Shown here piece by piece: positions 62,506 through 64,000 of a stretch of 64,000 nt of DNA. The notes under the pieces were generated by a model. That model ran no database searches, was not told the DNA's origin, and saw only the letters and a list, made by a program, of their open reading frames with translations. The position numbers were made by a program, and so were the translations under genes. Each line of letters opens with the position of its first letter. The stretch's first letter is position 1. This stretch comes from Pseudomonas paraglycinae (GTDB lineage Bacteria > Pseudomonadota > Gammaproteobacteria > Pseudomonadales > Pseudomonadaceae), in contig NZ_BQHR01000021.1 in the NCBI RefSeq assembly GCF_021601625.1, positions 1 to 64,000 on the forward strand. Direction: 5' to 3'.

Positions 62506-63798
62506 TCAGCGGGGGGTGGCGGCTTGTGCCGTTCGCAGTTCGTGCTTGTTGCCACGGAACAGCACCAGCGTAGCGATCAGGCCCAATACGGCTGCGCCAC
62601 TGAGCCAGATCCCCGGTGCCGCCTTGTTGTCCAGCACATGGATCAGGTAAGTGCAGGCCGCCGGCGTAAAGCCACCGAAGGTTGCGGTCGCCAGGCTGTA
62701 GGCCAGCGAGAAACCGGTCGTACGAACTTCCACCGGCATGATCTCGGTGAGGGCAACCACCATCGCCCCGTTGTACGAGCCGTACAGGAACGACAGCCAC
62801 AACTCGACGATCAGCAAGTGGCTGAAGCTCGGGTTCGCCACCAGCCACGACAGTGCCGGGTAAGCGGTCAGGATCGCCAGAATCGTCGCCGCCAACAGTA
62901 GGGGTTTACGTCCAACCTTGTCGGACACCGCGCCCATCACCGGCAGCCAGAAGAAGTTCGACAGACCGATGCACACGGTCACCAGCAACGCATCGAAGTC
63001 CGACAGGTGCAGTTCCGCCTTGCCGAACGTCGGGGTGTAGGCGGTGATAAGGTAGAACGACACCGTCGTCATGACCACCAGCGCCATGCCGGCGATGACG
63101 ATGCCAAAGTTCTGACCGATCGAACGGACGATTTCCTGCAGGGTAGGGCGATGTTTGCGCGCCTGGAACTCCGGGGTTTCCTCCAGCGAGCGGCGGATGA
63201 CGAAGATCACCGGGACGATCATGCAGCCGATCAGGAACGGCACGCGCCAGCCCCATTCTCCCATCTGTTCCGGGCTCAGCCAGTGGTTGAGGCCGACACC
63301 GAGCAGCCCGGCGAATACCACCGCCGCTTGCTGGCTGGCTGACTGCCAACTGACGAAAAAGCCCTTGCGGCCGGGCGTGGCGATTTCCGCCAGATACACC
63401 GACACACCGCCCAATTCCACGCCGGCCGAGAAGCCTTGCAGCAATCGGCCGAACAGCACGATCAACGGCGCGGCAACCCCAAGGGTGGCGTAGCCCGGCA
63501 CGCAGGCAATCAGCACGGTGCCGGCCGCCATCAGGGCCAACGTGATGATCAGGCCCTGGCGGCGGCCGTGACGGTCGATGTAGGCGCCGAGAAAAATCGC
63601 CCCCAACGGACGCATCAGGAAGCCGGCGCCGAAAGTGGCCAGGGAAAGCATCAGGGACGCGAAGGCGCTGTCGGTGGGAAAGAAGGTCTTGGCAATGGCC
63701 GTGGCGTAGAAGCCGTAGACCATGAAGTCGAACATCTCGAGAAAGTTGCCGCTGACAACGCGAAAAATCGCCTTGCCTTTGCCGGTCGTGGAGGACAT
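62506..63798 (-). CDS. Citrate/tricarballylate:H+ symporter-like MFS transporter
   Basis: MHS-branch MFS transporter of 430 aa with 12 membrane segments. N-terminus [17 protein letters not shown] and the blocks [15 protein letters not shown] and S-W-Q-S-A-S-Q-Q are those of CitA-type citrate carriers. It is in the same broad family as the two transporters at 3278 and 7350 but clearly a different subgroup. Single gene, convergent with gap. Confidence 0.88.
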   Translation of the reverse strand: MSSTTGKGKAIFRVVSGNFLEMFDFMVYGFYATAIAKTFFPTDSAFASLMLSLATFGAGFLMRPLGAIFLGAYIDRHGRRQGLIITLALMAAGTVLIACVPGYATLGVAAPLIVLFGRLLQGFSAGVELGGVSVYLAEIATPGRKGFFVSWQSASQQAAVVFAGLLGVGLNHWLSPEQMGEWGWRVPFLIGCMIVPVIFVIRRSLEETPEFQARKHRPTLQEIVRSIGQNFGIVIAGMALVVMTTVSFYLITAYTPTFGKAELHLSDFDALLVTVCIGLSNFFWLPVMGAVSDKVGRKPLLLAATILAILTAYPALSWLVANPSFSHLLIVELWLSFLYGSYNGAMVVALTEIMPVEVRTTGFSLAYSLATATFGGFTPAACTYLIHVLDNKAAPGIWLSGAAVLGLIATLVLFRGNKHELRTAQAATPR

Positions 63799-63884
63799 GG
63801 GTAGGTACTCACTCTAAATCTTGTAAGAAAGCGTTGCGCTCGTAGCCCATAATGGCCGGCGCGGTTTTGCGGGGAGATGAAGAA

Positions 63885-64000
63885 TTGTTAACTGGACGGT
63901 GGGGAATTCTCGTGCTGCTGGGCTGGGTTTTGGCCGGCTGTGGCAACGGCGATTCCCTTGAGACTTTCGGTGGCCCGACGATGGGCAGCACCTATTCGAT
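63885..64000 (+). CDS. apbE: ApbE-type FMN transferase lipoprotein, 5' end only
   Basis: The window ends inside this gene. TTG 63885 follows GGGGAGA by seven bases and starts a lipoprotein signal with lipobox V-L-A-G-C. The first mature residues lead to G-P-T-M-G-S-T-Y-S, the conserved ApbE opening. ApbE attaches FMN to target proteins such as NqrB/NqrC or RnfG. About 39 residues are present. Start codon choice is tentative. Confidence 0.82.
   Translation, partial: MLTGRWGILVLLGWVLAGCGNGDSLETFGGPTMGSTYS

Overview
The window is high-GC chromosomal DNA from a fluorescent-type Pseudomonas. The evidence is the 5S rRNA tail, the block fadB-fadA-DUF1653-topA-two small genes-sulA/lexA-psrA-nagZ-mtnP-mfd-gap in the order familiar from pseudomonads, SOS boxes of the CTG-N10-CAG type, PsrA boxes, a Gac/Rsm small RNA and a REP-type hairpin. 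I see no prophage, integrase, insertion sequence, CRISPR array or tRNA.

Left part (1-10950): the end of an rRNA operon, an orphan penicillin-binding protein 2 paralogue, then two paralogous catabolic modules. Each module is a divergent LysR regulator/MHS-type MFS transporter pair with near-identical promoters. The first continues with a class II aldolase and a D-2-hydroxyacid dehydrogenase, the second with an M20 carbamoylase-type amidohydrolase and a histone-deacetylase/acetylpolyamine-amidohydrolase-like enzyme.

Amine-oxidation island (11068-23889): a complete quinohemoprotein amine dehydrogenase (QHNDH) system. A sigma-54 activator, the peptide exporter qhpF, subtilase qhpE and flavin monooxygenase qhpG form one rightward operon. 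A leftward aldehyde dehydrogenase has a good -24/-12 promoter. Two small unknown genes follow, then the structural operon qhpA-qhpD-qhpC-qhpB. The small QhpC subunit keeps every residue needed for the cysteine tryptophylquinone cofactor and its three Cys-Glu/Asp thioether crosslinks. Together these genes should oxidise a primary amine in the periplasm and then oxidise the aldehyde to an acid in the cytoplasm.

Middle (24004-41806): a lysozyme-inhibitor-like protein, an ADP-ribosylglycohydrolase, an SRPBCC protein, an APH(6)-type kinase whose 3' end looks frameshifted, and immediately behind it an Rsm-type regulatory RNA (probably rsmX) with a GacA box. Then acnA, rlmM, tusA, a MATE pump, pdxB, an ABC exporter, slt, uup and a universal stress protein.

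Right part (42347-64000): fatty-acid beta-oxidation (fadBA) with its likely repressor gene psrA in the same block, topA, the lexA-sulA SOS operon, nagZ, methylthioinosine phosphorylase, mfd-csiV-SNF2 helicase, the long-form GAPDH, a citrate-type MFS transporter, and the cut 5' end of apbE. Most of this half is housekeeping; the unusual material is in 2177-27095.
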